Assembly (NCBI RefSeq): GCF_040932435.1 | Contig: NZ_JBFQGA010000006.1 | Coordinates: 310,001-374,000, forward strand | Length of the DNA stretch: 64,000 nucleotides | DNA from: Kluyvera sp040932435 | GTDB lineage: Bacteria > Pseudomonadota > Gammaproteobacteria > Enterobacterales > Enterobacteriaceae | Direction of reading: 5' to 3' | Shown here: piece by piece, positions 53,189-62,295 of the stretch | Layout of the letters: the number at the start of each line of letters is the position of its first letter | Position numbering within the stretch: position 1 is the first letter of the stretch | Program-made: the position numbers and the translations under genes | Notes under the pieces: model-generated | Databases searched by the model: none | Told to the model about the DNA's origin: nothing | Seen by the model: the letters and a program-made list of their open reading frames with translations, nothing else

Positions 53189-53203
53189 GTGCACCTAGTG
53201 CAC
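53189..53203. promoter_or_regulatory. MhpR operator
   Basis: GTGCAC-CTA-GTGCAC, an exact dyad that matches the known E. coli MhpR operator core (GTGCACCTGGTGCAC) except for one base. It lies in the mhpR-mhpA gap, 22 bp from the mhpR start. A CRP site is expected nearby but is not clear. Confidence 0.85.
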
Positions 53204-53342
53204 GTTTTGGCTTGTTTTGATTGTAGCGCAAATTCCCGGACATATACTGCGTTCATTATAAAAATATTTTACATCCATTTAACAAGCGATCGCTGTCATT
53301 AACCGCAGTCGATCGTTTGGTCCGAGCCGTGAGGTATTAAAG

Positions 53343-55007
53343 ATGACAACATCCAATCCAGATATCCAACCCGCAGTACAACACCGCGTTCAGGTCGCCA
53401 TTGCTGGCGCGGGTCCGGTGGGATTGATGATGGCGAACTATTTAGGACAGATGGGCATCGAGGTGCTGGTGGTCGAGAAACTGGATAAGCTCATCGACTA
53501 TCCGCGAGCCATCGGTATTGACGATGAAGCGCTGCGCACCCTGCAATCCGTGGATCTCGTGGATAAAGTCCTGCCGCACACCACGCCGTGGCATGCCATG
53601 CGTTTCCTGACGCCGAAAGGCCGCTGTTTTGCCGATATCCAACCGATGACCGACGAGTTTGGCTGGTCGCGCCGTAACGCTTTCATTCAGCCACAGGTTG
53701 ATGAGGTGATGTATCAGGGCCTAAAACGCTTCCCGAACGTCCGCTGCCTGTTCTCCCGCGAGCTAGATGGGTTTAGCCAAAATAGTGACAGTGTCACTAT
53801 TAATCTGAAAGGCGCCAGCGGTGAACGTGAAACCGTTAAAGCCGACTGGCTGGTTGCCTGTGACGGCGGGGCAAGTGTGATTCGCCGCACCTTGAATGTG
53901 CCGTTCGAGGGCAAGACGGCGCCTAACCAGTGGATCGTTATTGATATTGCCAACGACCCGCTCGCCACTCCGCATATTTATCTGTGCTGCGACCCGGTTC
54001 GTCCGTATGTCTCCGCTGCGCTGCCGCACGGCGTACGTCGTTTCGAATTTATGGTGATGCCGGGGGAAACGGAGGCACAGCTCAGCGAGCCAGAGAATAT
54101 GCGTCGCTTGCTAAGCCAGGTGCTGCCTGACCCGGATAATGTCGAGCTGATCCGCCAGCGTGTGTACACCCACAACGCTCGCTTAGCCGAACGTTTTCGC
54201 ATCGACCGCGTGCTGTTGGCCGGGGATGCCGCCCATATCATGCCGGTTTGGCAGGGGCAGGGTTACAACAGCGGCATGCGCGATGCCTTCAACCTCGCGT
54301 GGAAACTGGCGCTGGTGGTGAAGGGCAAGGCCGGCGATACGCTGCTGGATAGCTATCAGCAAGAGCGTCGCGATCACGCCAAAGCCATGATCGATCTCTC
54401 CGTTACCGCCGGTAACGTCCTTGCGCCGTCAAAGCGCTGGCACGGCACGGTGCGCGACGGCATCTCTTGGCTGTTGAACTATCTCCCGCCGGTCAAACGC
54501 TACTTCCTAGAAATGCGCTTTAAGCCGATGCCGCAGTATCGCGAAGGTGCGCTGCTGCTGGAGGGGAACGCGAAATCCTCGCCGGTGGGCAAAATGTTTA
54601 TTCAGCCCAAAGTGACCCATGAAAACGGAGATGTCGTCCTGCTCGACCAGGTGATTGGTGCCAAATTTGCGGTGATAGCCTGGGGATGCAACCCGCTGTG
54701 GGGCATGAACGATCGCCAAATTGCCCAATGGCGTGAACTGGGCACCTGCTTTATTCAGGTGGTCCCAGAGGTGCAGATCCGCACGCCGCAGGATAATTTC
54801 GACGGCGTTATCCGCATTGGCGATAGCCAAAACCGACTGAAAACCTGGTTCGCCGCGCAGGATGCTTCGATTGTCATCGTGCGCCCAGACCGATTCGTTG
54901 CGGCGCTGGCTATTCCACAAACCCTAAGTCAAAAACTCGACCAGCTTGCTGACGTGATGGCGTTAACCAGCGTGGATTCTGACCTTCTTGTTGAAAAGGT
55001 GGCCTGA
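53343..55007 (+). CDS. mhpA: 3-(3-hydroxyphenyl)propionate hydroxylase MhpA
   Basis: A 554-residue FAD monooxygenase of the PHBH family, the E. coli length. FAD motif VAIAGAGPVGL (residues 19-28), the second motif ACDGGASVIRR and VLLAGDAAHIMPVWQGQG. It hydroxylates 3-(3-hydroxyphenyl)propionate to the 2,3-dihydroxy compound with NADH. First catabolic gene; its stop is 1 bp before mhpB. Confidence 0.95.
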   Translation: MTTSNPDIQPAVQHRVQVAIAGAGPVGLMMANYLGQMGIEVLVVEKLDKLIDYPRAIGIDDEALRTLQSVDLVDKVLPHTTPWHAMRFLTPKGRCFADIQPMTDEFGWSRRNAFIQPQVDEVMYQGLKRFPNVRCLFSRELDGFSQNSDSVTINLKGASGERETVKADWLVACDGGASVIRRTLNVPFEGKTAPNQWIVIDIANDPLATPHIYLCCDPVRPYVSAALPHGVRRFEFMVMPGETEAQLSEPENMRRLLSQVLPDPDNVELIRQRVYTHNARLAERFRIDRVLLAGDAAHIMPVWQGQGYNSGMRDAFNLAWKLALVVKGKAGDTLLDSYQQERRDHAKAMIDLSVTAGNVLAPSKRWHGTVRDGISWLLNYLPPVKRYFLEMRFKPMPQYREGALLLEGNAKSSPVGKMFIQPKVTHENGDVVLLDQVIGAKFAVIAWGCNPLWGMNDRQIAQWRELGTCFIQVVPEVQIRTPQDNFDGVIRIGDSQNRLKTWFAAQDASIVIVRPDRFVAALAIPQTLSQKLDQLADVMALTSVDSDLLVEKVA

Positions 55008-55008
55008 G

Positions 55009-55953
55009 ATGAATGCCTATCTTCACTGTCTCTCCCATACGCCGCTGGTGGGCTACGTTGACCCGGAACAAGTGGTGCTGGATGAGGTCAATGGCGTCAT
55101 CGCCGCGGCCCGCGACCGTATTGCGGCGTTTGCGCCGGAACTGGTGGTGCTGTATGCCCCGGATCACTACAACGGATTTTTCTACGACGTGATGCCGCCG
55201 TTTTGCCTCGGCGTCGGCGCAACTTCGATTGGCGATTTCTCAAGTGCGGCAGGTGAACTGCCGGTGCCAACTGAACTGGCAGAAGCCTGCGCCCATTCGG
55301 TGATGAAAAGCGGCATCGATTTAGCCGTTTCCTACTGTATGCAGGTCGATCATGGTTTTGCTCAGCCGCTGGAACTGCTGCTCGGTGGGCTGGATAACGT
55401 GCCGGTGCTGCCGGTATTTATCAACGGTGTAGCGACGCCGCTGCCGGGCTTCCAGCGCACCCGCATGCTGGGTGAAGCCATGGGACGCTTTCTGTCAACG
55501 TTGAACAAACGGGTGCTGATTTTAGGCTCGGGCGGCTTGTCGCATCAGCCGCCGGTACCGGAACTGGCTCGAGTGGATGCGCATATGCGCGACAGATTGT
55601 TGGGCAGCGGCAGATACCTGCCAGCCGACGAGCGCGAATTGCGCCAGCGCCGGGTGATTGAAGCCGCTGAGCGTTTTGTTGAAGACCAAAAGACGCTGCA
55701 TCCGCTCAACCCTATCTGGGATAACCAGTTTATGTCGCTGCTCGAGCAGGGGCGACTAACCGAATTAGACGCCATTAGTAACGAAGAGCTTTCCGCTATT
55801 GCCGGTAAATCGACGCACGAAGTGAAAACCTGGGCCGCCGCATTCGCCACGCTTGCCGCGATGGGCAACTACCGCACGGAAGGCCGTTACTATCGCCCGA
55901 TCCCTGAGTGGATCGCCGGATTTGGCTCCCTGAGCGCCACTACCACGAATTGA
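55009..55953 (+). CDS. mhpB: 2,3-dihydroxyphenylpropionate 1,2-dioxygenase MhpB
   Basis: A 314-residue class III extradiol dioxygenase (LigB family), the E. coli length. The N-terminal LHCLSHTPLVG and ELVVLYAPDHYNGF carry metal-binding and acid-base histidines; SYCMQVDHGFAQPLE carries a further conserved His. It performs meta-cleavage of the catechol ring. ATG at 55009 directly after mhpA. Confidence 0.95.
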   Translation: MNAYLHCLSHTPLVGYVDPEQVVLDEVNGVIAAARDRIAAFAPELVVLYAPDHYNGFFYDVMPPFCLGVGATSIGDFSSAAGELPVPTELAEACAHSVMKSGIDLAVSYCMQVDHGFAQPLELLLGGLDNVPVLPVFINGVATPLPGFQRTRMLGEAMGRFLSTLNKRVLILGSGGLSHQPPVPELARVDAHMRDRLLGSGRYLPADERELRQRRVIEAAERFVEDQKTLHPLNPIWDNQFMSLLEQGRLTELDAISNEELSAIAGKSTHEVKTWAAAFATLAAMGNYRTEGRYYRPIPEWIAGFGSLSATTTN

Positions 55954-55970
55954 TTGAGCAGGAGAATATG

Positions 55971-56837
55971 ATGAGTTATCAACCACAAACCGAAGCTGCC
56001 ACCAGCCGTTTTCTCAACGTTGAAGAGGCCGGGCAGACGCTACGCATCCATTTTAACGACTGCGGTCAGGGCGACGAAACCGTTGTTCTGCTGCACGGCT
56101 CCGGCCCTGGGGCGACCGGCTGGGCTAACTTTAGCCGCAATATCGACCCATTGGTCGAGGCCGGCTATCGCGTGCTGCTGCTGGACTGCCCGGGCTGGGG
56201 CAAAAGCGACTCCATCGTTAATACCGGCTCTCGCTCCGACCTTAACGCCCGCATTTTGAAAAGCGTGGTGGATCAACTGGATATCGAAAAAGTTCACCTG
56301 CTGGGCAACTCGATGGGCGGGCACAGCGCGGTGGCATTCACCTTAACGTGGCCTGAGCGCGTGGGCAAATTGGTGCTGATGGGCGGCGGTACAGGCGGCA
56401 TGAGCCTGTTTACCCCGATGCCAACCGAAGGCATCAAACTGCTGAACGCCCTGTATCGCGAGCCGACCATCGATAATCTCAAAAAGATGATGAGCATTTT
56501 CGTTTACGACACCAGCGATTTGACCGAAGCGCTGTTTGAAGCGCGTCTCAACAATATGCTGTCGCGTCGCGATCACTTGGAAAACTTCATTAAAAGTCTT
56601 GAAGCCAACCCGAAACAGTTCCCGGATTTTGGCCCTCGACTGGGCGAAATCAAGGCGCAGACGCTGGTGGTTTGGGGCCGTAACGACCGTTTCGTGCCAA
56701 TGGATGCGGGGCTGCGCTTGCTCTCGGGCATTAACGGTTCTGAGCTGCACATTTACCGCGACTGCGGGCACTGGGCGCAGTGGGAGCACGCCGACGCGTT
56801 CAACCAACTGGTGCTGAATTTCCTCGACCGCGCATAA
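55971..56837 (+). CDS. mhpC: 2-hydroxy-6-oxonona-2,4-dienedioate hydrolase MhpC
   Basis: A 288-residue C-C bond hydrolase with the alpha/beta fold: HGSGPGATGW oxyanion region, nucleophile GNSMGG, VWGRNDRFVPMD and CGHWAQWE His. There are two adjacent ATGs; the one at 55971 gives MSYQ, the E. coli N-terminus, with a 6 nt spacer from AGGAG. It cleaves the ring-fission product. Confidence 0.95.
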   Translation: MSYQPQTEAATSRFLNVEEAGQTLRIHFNDCGQGDETVVLLHGSGPGATGWANFSRNIDPLVEAGYRVLLLDCPGWGKSDSIVNTGSRSDLNARILKSVVDQLDIEKVHLLGNSMGGHSAVAFTLTWPERVGKLVLMGGGTGGMSLFTPMPTEGIKLLNALYREPTIDNLKKMMSIFVYDTSDLTEALFEARLNNMLSRRDHLENFIKSLEANPKQFPDFGPRLGEIKAQTLVVWGRNDRFVPMDAGLRLLSGINGSELHIYRDCGHWAQWEHADAFNQLVLNFLDRA

Positions 56838-56846
56838 GGAGCCGAC

Positions 56847-57653
56847 ATGTCGAATTACTCTCTGGAGTCGCTGGCGCAGGCCTTACGCCACGCCGAAGAG
56901 CGCGGGCAAATCATTGAGCCACTGCGCGATGTTATCGGTATTGAAAACGCCGAAGCGGCCTATGCCATTCAGCGCATTAACGTCCAGCATGGCGTGGCGC
57001 AGGGGCGTCGTATCGTGGGCCGCAAAGTGGGATTAACCCATCCGAAAGTGCAGCAGCAACTGGGCGTTGACCAGCCGGACTTCGGCACGCTGTTCGCCGA
57101 CATGTGTTACGGCGATAACGAAACTATCCCGTTCTCGCGTGTGCTGCAGCCGAAAATTGAAGCGGAAATCGCGCTGGTGTTAAACCGCGATCTTCCGCAT
57201 GCCGACACCACTTTTGACGAGCTGTACAACGCTATTGAATGGGTGCTTCCGGCGCTGGAAGTGGTTGGCAGCCGGGTTCGCGACTGGTCGATAAAATTCG
57301 TCGATACCGTTGCGGATAACGCTTCCTGCGGCGTGTATGTGGTCGGCGGACCTGCACAGCGTCCGGCGGCGCTGGATTTGAAAAATTGCGTCATGAAGAT
57401 GACGCGCAATAACGAAGAAGTCTCTCGTGGTTTAGGCAGCGAATGCCTAGGCCATCCGCTGAACGCCGCCGTGTGGCTGGCGCGCAAGATGGCCAGCCTC
57501 GACGAGCCGCTGCGCGCCGGTGACATCATCTTGACCGGCGCACTTGGCCCGATGGTTGCGGTTAACCCGGGCGACAGGTTTGAGGCGTTTATCGAAGGCA
57601 TTGGTTCGGTATCCACGACGTTTTCCGCGGTACAAGAAGGAAGTCAGTCATGA
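56847..57653 (+). CDS. mhpD: 2-keto-4-pentenoate hydratase MhpD
   Basis: A 268-residue hydratase/decarboxylase-family protein (E. coli 269). VGRKVGLTHPKVQQQLGV, KIEAEIALVLNRDL and the C-terminal LTGALGPMVAVNPGD are the metal- and substrate-binding blocks. It hydrates 2-hydroxypentadienoate to 4-hydroxy-2-oxovalerate. It overlaps mhpF by four bases. Confidence 0.95.
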   Translation: MSNYSLESLAQALRHAEERGQIIEPLRDVIGIENAEAAYAIQRINVQHGVAQGRRIVGRKVGLTHPKVQQQLGVDQPDFGTLFADMCYGDNETIPFSRVLQPKIEAEIALVLNRDLPHADTTFDELYNAIEWVLPALEVVGSRVRDWSIKFVDTVADNASCGVYVVGGPAQRPAALDLKNCVMKMTRNNEEVSRGLGSECLGHPLNAAVWLARKMASLDEPLRAGDIILTGALGPMVAVNPGDRFEAFIEGIGSVSTTFSAVQEGSQS

Positions 57654-58600
57654 GTAAATGTAAAGTCGCCATCATCGGCTCCGGCAATATCGGCACCGAC
57701 CTGATGATTAAAATTCTGCGCCATGGCAAGCATTTGGAAATGTCGGTGATGGTGGGTATCGATCCGAATTCCGACGGTCTGGCGCGCGCCAAACGCATGG
57801 GTGTCGCCACGACGCATGAAGGAGTTAGCGGGCTGATGGCGATGAAAGAGTTCGCCGACATCGATATCGTGTTTGATGCGACCAGCGCCGGTGCACACAT
57901 TAAGAACGACGCGGCGCTGCGCAAGGCCAAACCGGATATTCGTCTGATCGACCTGACGCCAGCGGCGATTGGCCCGTACTGCGTGCCGGTGGTGAATCTG
58001 GATAAAAATCTGTCGCAGGGCAACGTTAATATGGTGACCTGCGGCGGGCAGGCCACTATCCCAATGGTGGCGGCAGTGTCACGGGTGGCGAAAGTCCACT
58101 ATGCGGAAATTATTGCTTCAATCTCGAGTAAATCAGCGGGGCCGGGCACGCGCGCCAACATCGATGAGTTCACCGAAACCACCTCGCAGGCGATTGAGGT
58201 TGTCGGCGGCGCGGCGAAGGGTAAAGCCATCATCATTTTAAACCCGGCAGAGCCGCCGGTCATGATGCGCGATACGGTGTATGTGCTGAGCGAAGCGGCA
58301 TCGCAAGCGGAAATTGAAGCCTCCATTGAAGAGATGGCGGCGGCGGTGCAGGCCTATGTGCCGGGTTATCGCTTAAAACAAAAGGTCCAGTTTGAGGTCA
58401 TTCCGGAAGACCAACCGGTCAACATTCCGGGCGTGGGACAGTTCTCCGGGTTGAAAACCGCCGTCTATCTGGAAGTGGAGGGTGCGGCGCACTACCTGCC
58501 AGCCTATGCAGGCAACCTCGACATTATGACCTCCGCGGCGATGTCGACCGCAGAAAAAATGGCCCAAACGCGCATGAAAGTGGCAGGAGAAGTCGCATGA
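57650..58600 (+). CDS. mhpF: Acylating acetaldehyde dehydrogenase MhpF
   Basis: A 316-residue enzyme, the E. coli length. NAD motif IIGSGNIGTDL (residues 8-18) and catalytic Cys131 in VTCGGQAT. It converts acetaldehyde and CoA to acetyl-CoA and channels acetaldehyde from MhpE. It overlaps mhpE by four bases. Confidence 0.95.
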   Translation: MSKCKVAIIGSGNIGTDLMIKILRHGKHLEMSVMVGIDPNSDGLARAKRMGVATTHEGVSGLMAMKEFADIDIVFDATSAGAHIKNDAALRKAKPDIRLIDLTPAAIGPYCVPVVNLDKNLSQGNVNMVTCGGQATIPMVAAVSRVAKVHYAEIIASISSKSAGPGTRANIDEFTETTSQAIEVVGGAAKGKAIIILNPAEPPVMMRDTVYVLSEAASQAEIEASIEEMAAAVQAYVPGYRLKQKVQFEVIPEDQPVNIPGVGQFSGLKTAVYLEVEGAAHYLPAYAGNLDIMTSAAMSTAEKMAQTRMKVAGEVA

Positions 58601-59616
58601 ACGGTAAAAAACTCTATATCTCAGACGTGACATTACGCGACGGTATGCACGCTATCCGCCATCAATATTCATTAGATAACGTACGCCAGATTGCGAAAGC
58701 GCTGGACGATGCCCGCGTCGATTCCATTGAAGTGGCGCACGGAGACGGTCTGCAGGGTTCCAGCTTTAACTACGGTTTTGGCGCACACAGCGATGTGGAG
58801 TGGATTGCCGCGGCGGCAGAGGTGGTGACCCACAGTAAAATTGCCACGCTGCTGATCCCCGGCATCGGCACGCTGCACGATTTGAAAAATGCTTACCAGG
58901 CCGGTGCCCGTGTGGTGCGTGTCGCGACGCACTGTACCGAAGCGGACGTCTCCGCCCAGCACATTGCCTATGCCCGCGAGCTGGGGATGGATACCGTCGG
59001 TTTCCTGATGATGAGCCATATGACCAGCCCGGAGAATCTGGCGCAGCAGGCCAAATTGATGGAAAGCTACGGCGCAACCTGTATTTACGTGGTGGACTCC
59101 GGCGGCGCGATGAACATGAACGACATTCGTCATCGCTTCCGCGCGCTGAAAGATGTCCTGCGCCCAGAAACCCAAACCGGTATGCACGCTCACCATAACT
59201 TAAGTCTTGGCGTAGCTAACTCGTTGGTGGCGGTAGAAGAGGGCTGCGACCGTATTGATGCCAGCCTGGCCGGCATGGGTGCGGGCGCCGGGAATGCGCC
59301 GCTGGAAGTGTTTATCGCCGCTGCTGACAAGCAGGGCTGGGAACACGGCACTGACCTGTACGCGCTGATGGCGGCCGCTGACGATTTAGTGCGCCCATTG
59401 CAGGATCGTCCGGTTCGCGTCGATCGCGAAACGCTGGCGCTGGGCTATGCCGGCGTGTACTCAAGCTTCCTGCGTCATAGTGAAGTGGCGGCAGCCCGCT
59501 ACGGCCTAAGCGCGGTTGATATTCTGGTCGAACTGGGCAAACGGCGGATGGTGGGCGGTCAGGAAGATATGATCGTTGACGTCGCGCTGGATCTAAAAGC
59601 TAAAGCACAAGCCTGA
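58597..59616 (+). CDS. mhpE: 4-hydroxy-2-oxovalerate aldolase MhpE
   Basis: A 339-residue HMGL-type TIM-barrel aldolase. The TLRDGMHA motif (Arg14, Asp15) and GMHAHHNLSLG bind Mn and substrate. It splits 4-hydroxy-2-oxovalerate to pyruvate and acetaldehyde in complex with MhpF. Followed by two hairpins before mhpT. Confidence 0.95.
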   Translation: MNGKKLYISDVTLRDGMHAIRHQYSLDNVRQIAKALDDARVDSIEVAHGDGLQGSSFNYGFGAHSDVEWIAAAAEVVTHSKIATLLIPGIGTLHDLKNAYQAGARVVRVATHCTEADVSAQHIAYARELGMDTVGFLMMSHMTSPENLAQQAKLMESYGATCIYVVDSGGAMNMNDIRHRFRALKDVLRPETQTGMHAHHNLSLGVANSLVAVEEGCDRIDASLAGMGAGAGNAPLEVFIAAADKQGWEHGTDLYALMAAADDLVRPLQDRPVRVDRETLALGYAGVYSSFLRHSEVAAARYGLSAVDILVELGKRRMVGGQEDMIVDVALDLKAKAQA

Positions 59617-59622
59617 TAACTA

Positions 59623-59691
59623 CCGGTCGGCAATGTACCGACCGGGCGAACGAAAATGAAAAAATAATGTGGCCGGCAACGTATCGGCCAC
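59623..59691. repeat. Two hairpins between mhpE and mhpT
   Basis: CCGGTCGG/CCGACCGG at 59623-59645 and GTGGCCG/CGGCCAC at 59669-59691. Neither is followed by a T-run. They probably stabilise the upstream mRNA or lower expression of mhpT. Confidence 0.6.
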
Positions 59692-59723
59692 CTTTCAACC
59701 TGCACTCTACAAAAGGTCTTATT

Positions 59724-60953
59724 ATGTCGAATATCACCCATGCTACCTCACCGCCGAAGACGTCCCGCCTGATGCAAACCGTCGGGCTGTGTTTTTTAGT
59801 CGCTCTGATGGAAGGGCTGGATTTACAGGCCGCGGGCATCGCCGCCGTCGGTATTGCTCAGGCGTTTGGTTTGGACAAAATGCAGATGGGCTGGATTTTC
59901 AGCGCTGGGATCCTTGGCCTGCTGCCGGGGGCATTGTTTGGCGGCATGCTAGCCGACAGGCACGGACGTAAGAAAGTCCTGCTGGGCTCGGTGGTGCTGT
60001 TTGGCCTATTTTCGATTGTGACCGCACTGGCGTGGGATTTCCCCTCGCTGGTGTTTGCCCGCTTTATGACCGGCGCGGGGTTAGGGGCGGCGCTGCCCAA
60101 TTTGATTGCGCTAACCTCTGAAGCGGCGGGACCCCGTTTTCGCGGTACAGCGGTTAGTCTGATGTACTGCGGCGTACCGATTGGCGCGGCGCTGGCAGCT
60201 GCTATGGGCTTCAGCGGCCTGACGCAGGCTTGGCAGACGATATTCTGGGTTGGCGGCATTGTGCCGCTGCTGCTGGTTCCGCTGTTGATGCTCCGCTTGC
60301 CGGAGTCGCAGGCGTTTAGCCGCCAGCAGCAAGATGCTCCAGCACCGCTGCGCGCCATTTTTGCCTCTGGCACCGCGTCTTCAACGCTGCTGTTGTGGCT
60401 GTGCTATTTCTTTACCCTGCTGGTGGTGTATATGCTGATTAACTGGCTGCCAATGCTGCTGGTCGATCAGGGATTTAGTCGCTCACAGGCGGCCGGTGTG
60501 ATGTTTGCACTGCAAATGGGGGCTGCGCTGGGTACGCTGATGCTGGGCGCGCTGATGGACAAACTCAGCCCGCTTAAAATGTCGCTGTTGATCTACTGCG
60601 GCATGCTGGCATCGCTGATTGCTTTGGGGACGGCGAGCTCATTTAGCATGATGATAGCCGCGGGCTTTGTTGCCGGGATGTTCGCCACCGGTGGGCAAAG
60701 CGTTCTTTATGCGTTGGCTCCGTTGTTCTATGGCACTGAAATTCGCGCCACCGGGGTGGGTACCGCGGTGGCGGTTGGGCGGTTGGGGGCGATGAGCGGC
60801 CCACTGCTCGCCGGTAAAATGCTGGCACTCGGCACGGGGACGGTGGGGGTGATGGCGGCTTCAGCGCCTGGGATTGTGCTAGCTGGGCTGGCGGTGTTTT
60901 GGTTGATGAGTCGTCATCAGCGAAACGTTGCTGAGGAGAACGTAGGGCGCTAG
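59724..60953 (+). CDS. mhpT: 3-(3-hydroxyphenyl)propionate transporter MhpT
   Basis: A 409-residue MFS carrier of the aromatic acid:proton symporter group (E. coli 403). EGLDLQAAGIAAVGIAQAF in TM1 contains the essential Asp of the group; GMLADRHGRKKV is the loop motif. The ATG at 59724 with AAAGGT is used in place of a longer ORF. It takes up 3-hydroxyphenylpropionate for the mhp pathway. Confidence 0.93.
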   Translation: MSNITHATSPPKTSRLMQTVGLCFLVALMEGLDLQAAGIAAVGIAQAFGLDKMQMGWIFSAGILGLLPGALFGGMLADRHGRKKVLLGSVVLFGLFSIVTALAWDFPSLVFARFMTGAGLGAALPNLIALTSEAAGPRFRGTAVSLMYCGVPIGAALAAAMGFSGLTQAWQTIFWVGGIVPLLLVPLLMLRLPESQAFSRQQQDAPAPLRAIFASGTASSTLLLWLCYFFTLLVVYMLINWLPMLLVDQGFSRSQAAGVMFALQMGAALGTLMLGALMDKLSPLKMSLLIYCGMLASLIALGTASSFSMMIAAGFVAGMFATGGQSVLYALAPLFYGTEIRATGVGTAVAVGRLGAMSGPLLAGKMLALGTGTVGVMAASAPGIVLAGLAVFWLMSRHQRNVAEENVGR

Positions 60954-60966
60954 TTTGTGTTTTCTA

Positions 60967-61260
60967 TCAGGCGTAATGAAGATCGAGCTGGGTTCCGTTC
61001 ACTTTATGTTCGGCAGAACAGGGAGCCTCTTCACCGGTGAACGGGCAAAGGGGGTCAGCCGTGACCCCCTTTGCAATCCCCGCGGCCCCGCAGCGAAATC
61101 GGTGCTTCGCACTACGCTCTCCTCCGAATTCCAGCCTGCGGCACGGCGAAACTCGACATCCTGTCTCGGTTCGCCTCAGTCCGCCATCCATGGCGTCCTG
61201 ACCTTGTCTTCCATTCTCCGGCTCGCCGATTTCAAGCGGGGACTCATTGGTTCCAGCCAC
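60967..61260 (-). CDS. Icd-like protein in a C4-type prophage immunity relic
   Basis: A 97-residue basic frame starting MAGTNESPLEIGEPENGR with RRLEFGGERSAKHRFRCGAAGIAKGVT further in. I recall this pattern from proteins annotated Icd-like in P1/P4-type and lambdoid prophages, where the segment overlaps C4 antisense immunity RNA. A perfect 13 bp hairpin (61045-61057 and 61062-61074, loop GCCG) lies inside it. No integrase, antirepressor or other phage gene is near, so this is probably a remnant, and the block may act as RNA more than as protein. Confidence 0.4.
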   Translation of the reverse strand: MAGTNESPLEIGEPENGRQGQDAMDGGLRRTETGCRVSPCRRLEFGGERSAKHRFRCGAAGIAKGVTADPLCPFTGEEAPCSAEHKVNGTQLDLHYA

Positions 61261-61445
61261 TCCGTTGCTTGCTGTTAACTAAAAGAACGCAGCGGTGTGG
61301 GTGGCGTCTAAATCACCGAAGCGCTCCCTGCATCCGTTCGTTTTATATGGCGGAATGCTAAAAGGAGCGCAACCGGGAGCTGAACCCCGAATGGTCTTTC
61401 CCTTAAGCCAAACGCGAAGAAGCCTTATCAACTCCAAGCATAAGA
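61261..61445. other. Remainder of the probable prophage relic
   Basis: Non-coding sequence between the Icd-like frame and the lipoprotein gene. It contains AAAAGGAGCG and AACCGGGAGC patches but no gene. It would be the upstream part of the relic on the minus strand. Confidence 0.35.
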
Positions 61446-61964
61446 TTAATCAAAAACCCCACTCGGGCACAATTTAACGCCGTCCGTTCTCCAGCGCACC
61501 ATTTTAGCGTTAGCATCCAAATCTTTAACCGCCACAGAATCACCGGAATATAACGAACCGGTAACGATAATATCGTAATTATGGTTCGGCTGCGGGACGA
61601 AATCAGAATGGGATGTCGTGCTGGCGTAATGCACGATATCAATGAGTTGTCCCGGCTTGATGGTGAACTCATTAATAAATACGCCTTTAACATCATTAGA
61701 CGCTGGCATGTCTGAAAGTCGTTTGTTGCCGGTTACCGGAATACCGATAATAGCGAGACCAGTGGTAATGCGTCTCTCAAGGACTTTCTTATAGCAACCA
61801 TTTACCTGCTTTTCGTAAAACTGCAATGCGGTATTACCAGAGGTGCTGGCGCGAATACGCGCGGCATCGGTGCCTTTATAATCCTCAAGCGCAGGCCTGA
61901 AACCTGCGGTACATCCACTCAGAAGTATGGCGGCCAGGCCACCGACTAAAATATTTTTATACAT
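61446..61964 (-). CDS. Uncharacterised lipoprotein
   Basis: A 172-residue exported protein. Signal peptide with lipobox LLSGC (lipid Cys18). The mature domain is mixed alpha/beta with YEKQVNGCYKKVLERR, GVFINEFTIKPGQLIDIVHYA and a C-terminal MVRWRTDGVKLCPSG; two further cysteines (57 and near the end) could form a disulfide. The residue after Cys18 is Thr, so outer-membrane sorting is likely. I do not recognise the family. Confidence 0.75.
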   Translation of the reverse strand: MYKNILVGGLAAILLSGCTAGFRPALEDYKGTDAARIRASTSGNTALQFYEKQVNGCYKKVLERRITTGLAIIGIPVTGNKRLSDMPASNDVKGVFINEFTIKPGQLIDIVHYASTTSHSDFVPQPNHNYDIIVTGSLYSGDSVAVKDLDANAKMVRWRTDGVKLCPSGVFD

Positions 61965-62295
61965 TTTTATCCGTGATATTAATTTGTATTAAGGACGAAG
62001 GGTTCTGCTGCTATTTATTATTAAAGTTTTTTATCAACGCAATATTACACAGGAATTCACCCGTCGCTTGATTCGCAACATCATGATCCGCAGTGCTTTA
62101 TTGGTGCAGTCAAACCTATAGCGTCAGCGTCTTCATTTCAACACCAAAATAGGCAGCTTGCTGAACGGGGAAATAACGTGGTGGAATTAAGAACATTTGC
62201 CGCGCAATGCACTAAAAGCCATCTATTCTTGTTGAGCGCCTTTGCGCAATGGTTAAGAATAGAATGACACTTCATGATGCGACAGGCAGGACGTT
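61965..62295. other. Intergenic region upstream of pdxI
   Basis: About 330 bp between divergent genes, AT-rich near the lipoprotein start. No gene or strong hairpin; it must hold the promoters of both neighbours. Confidence 0.4.
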
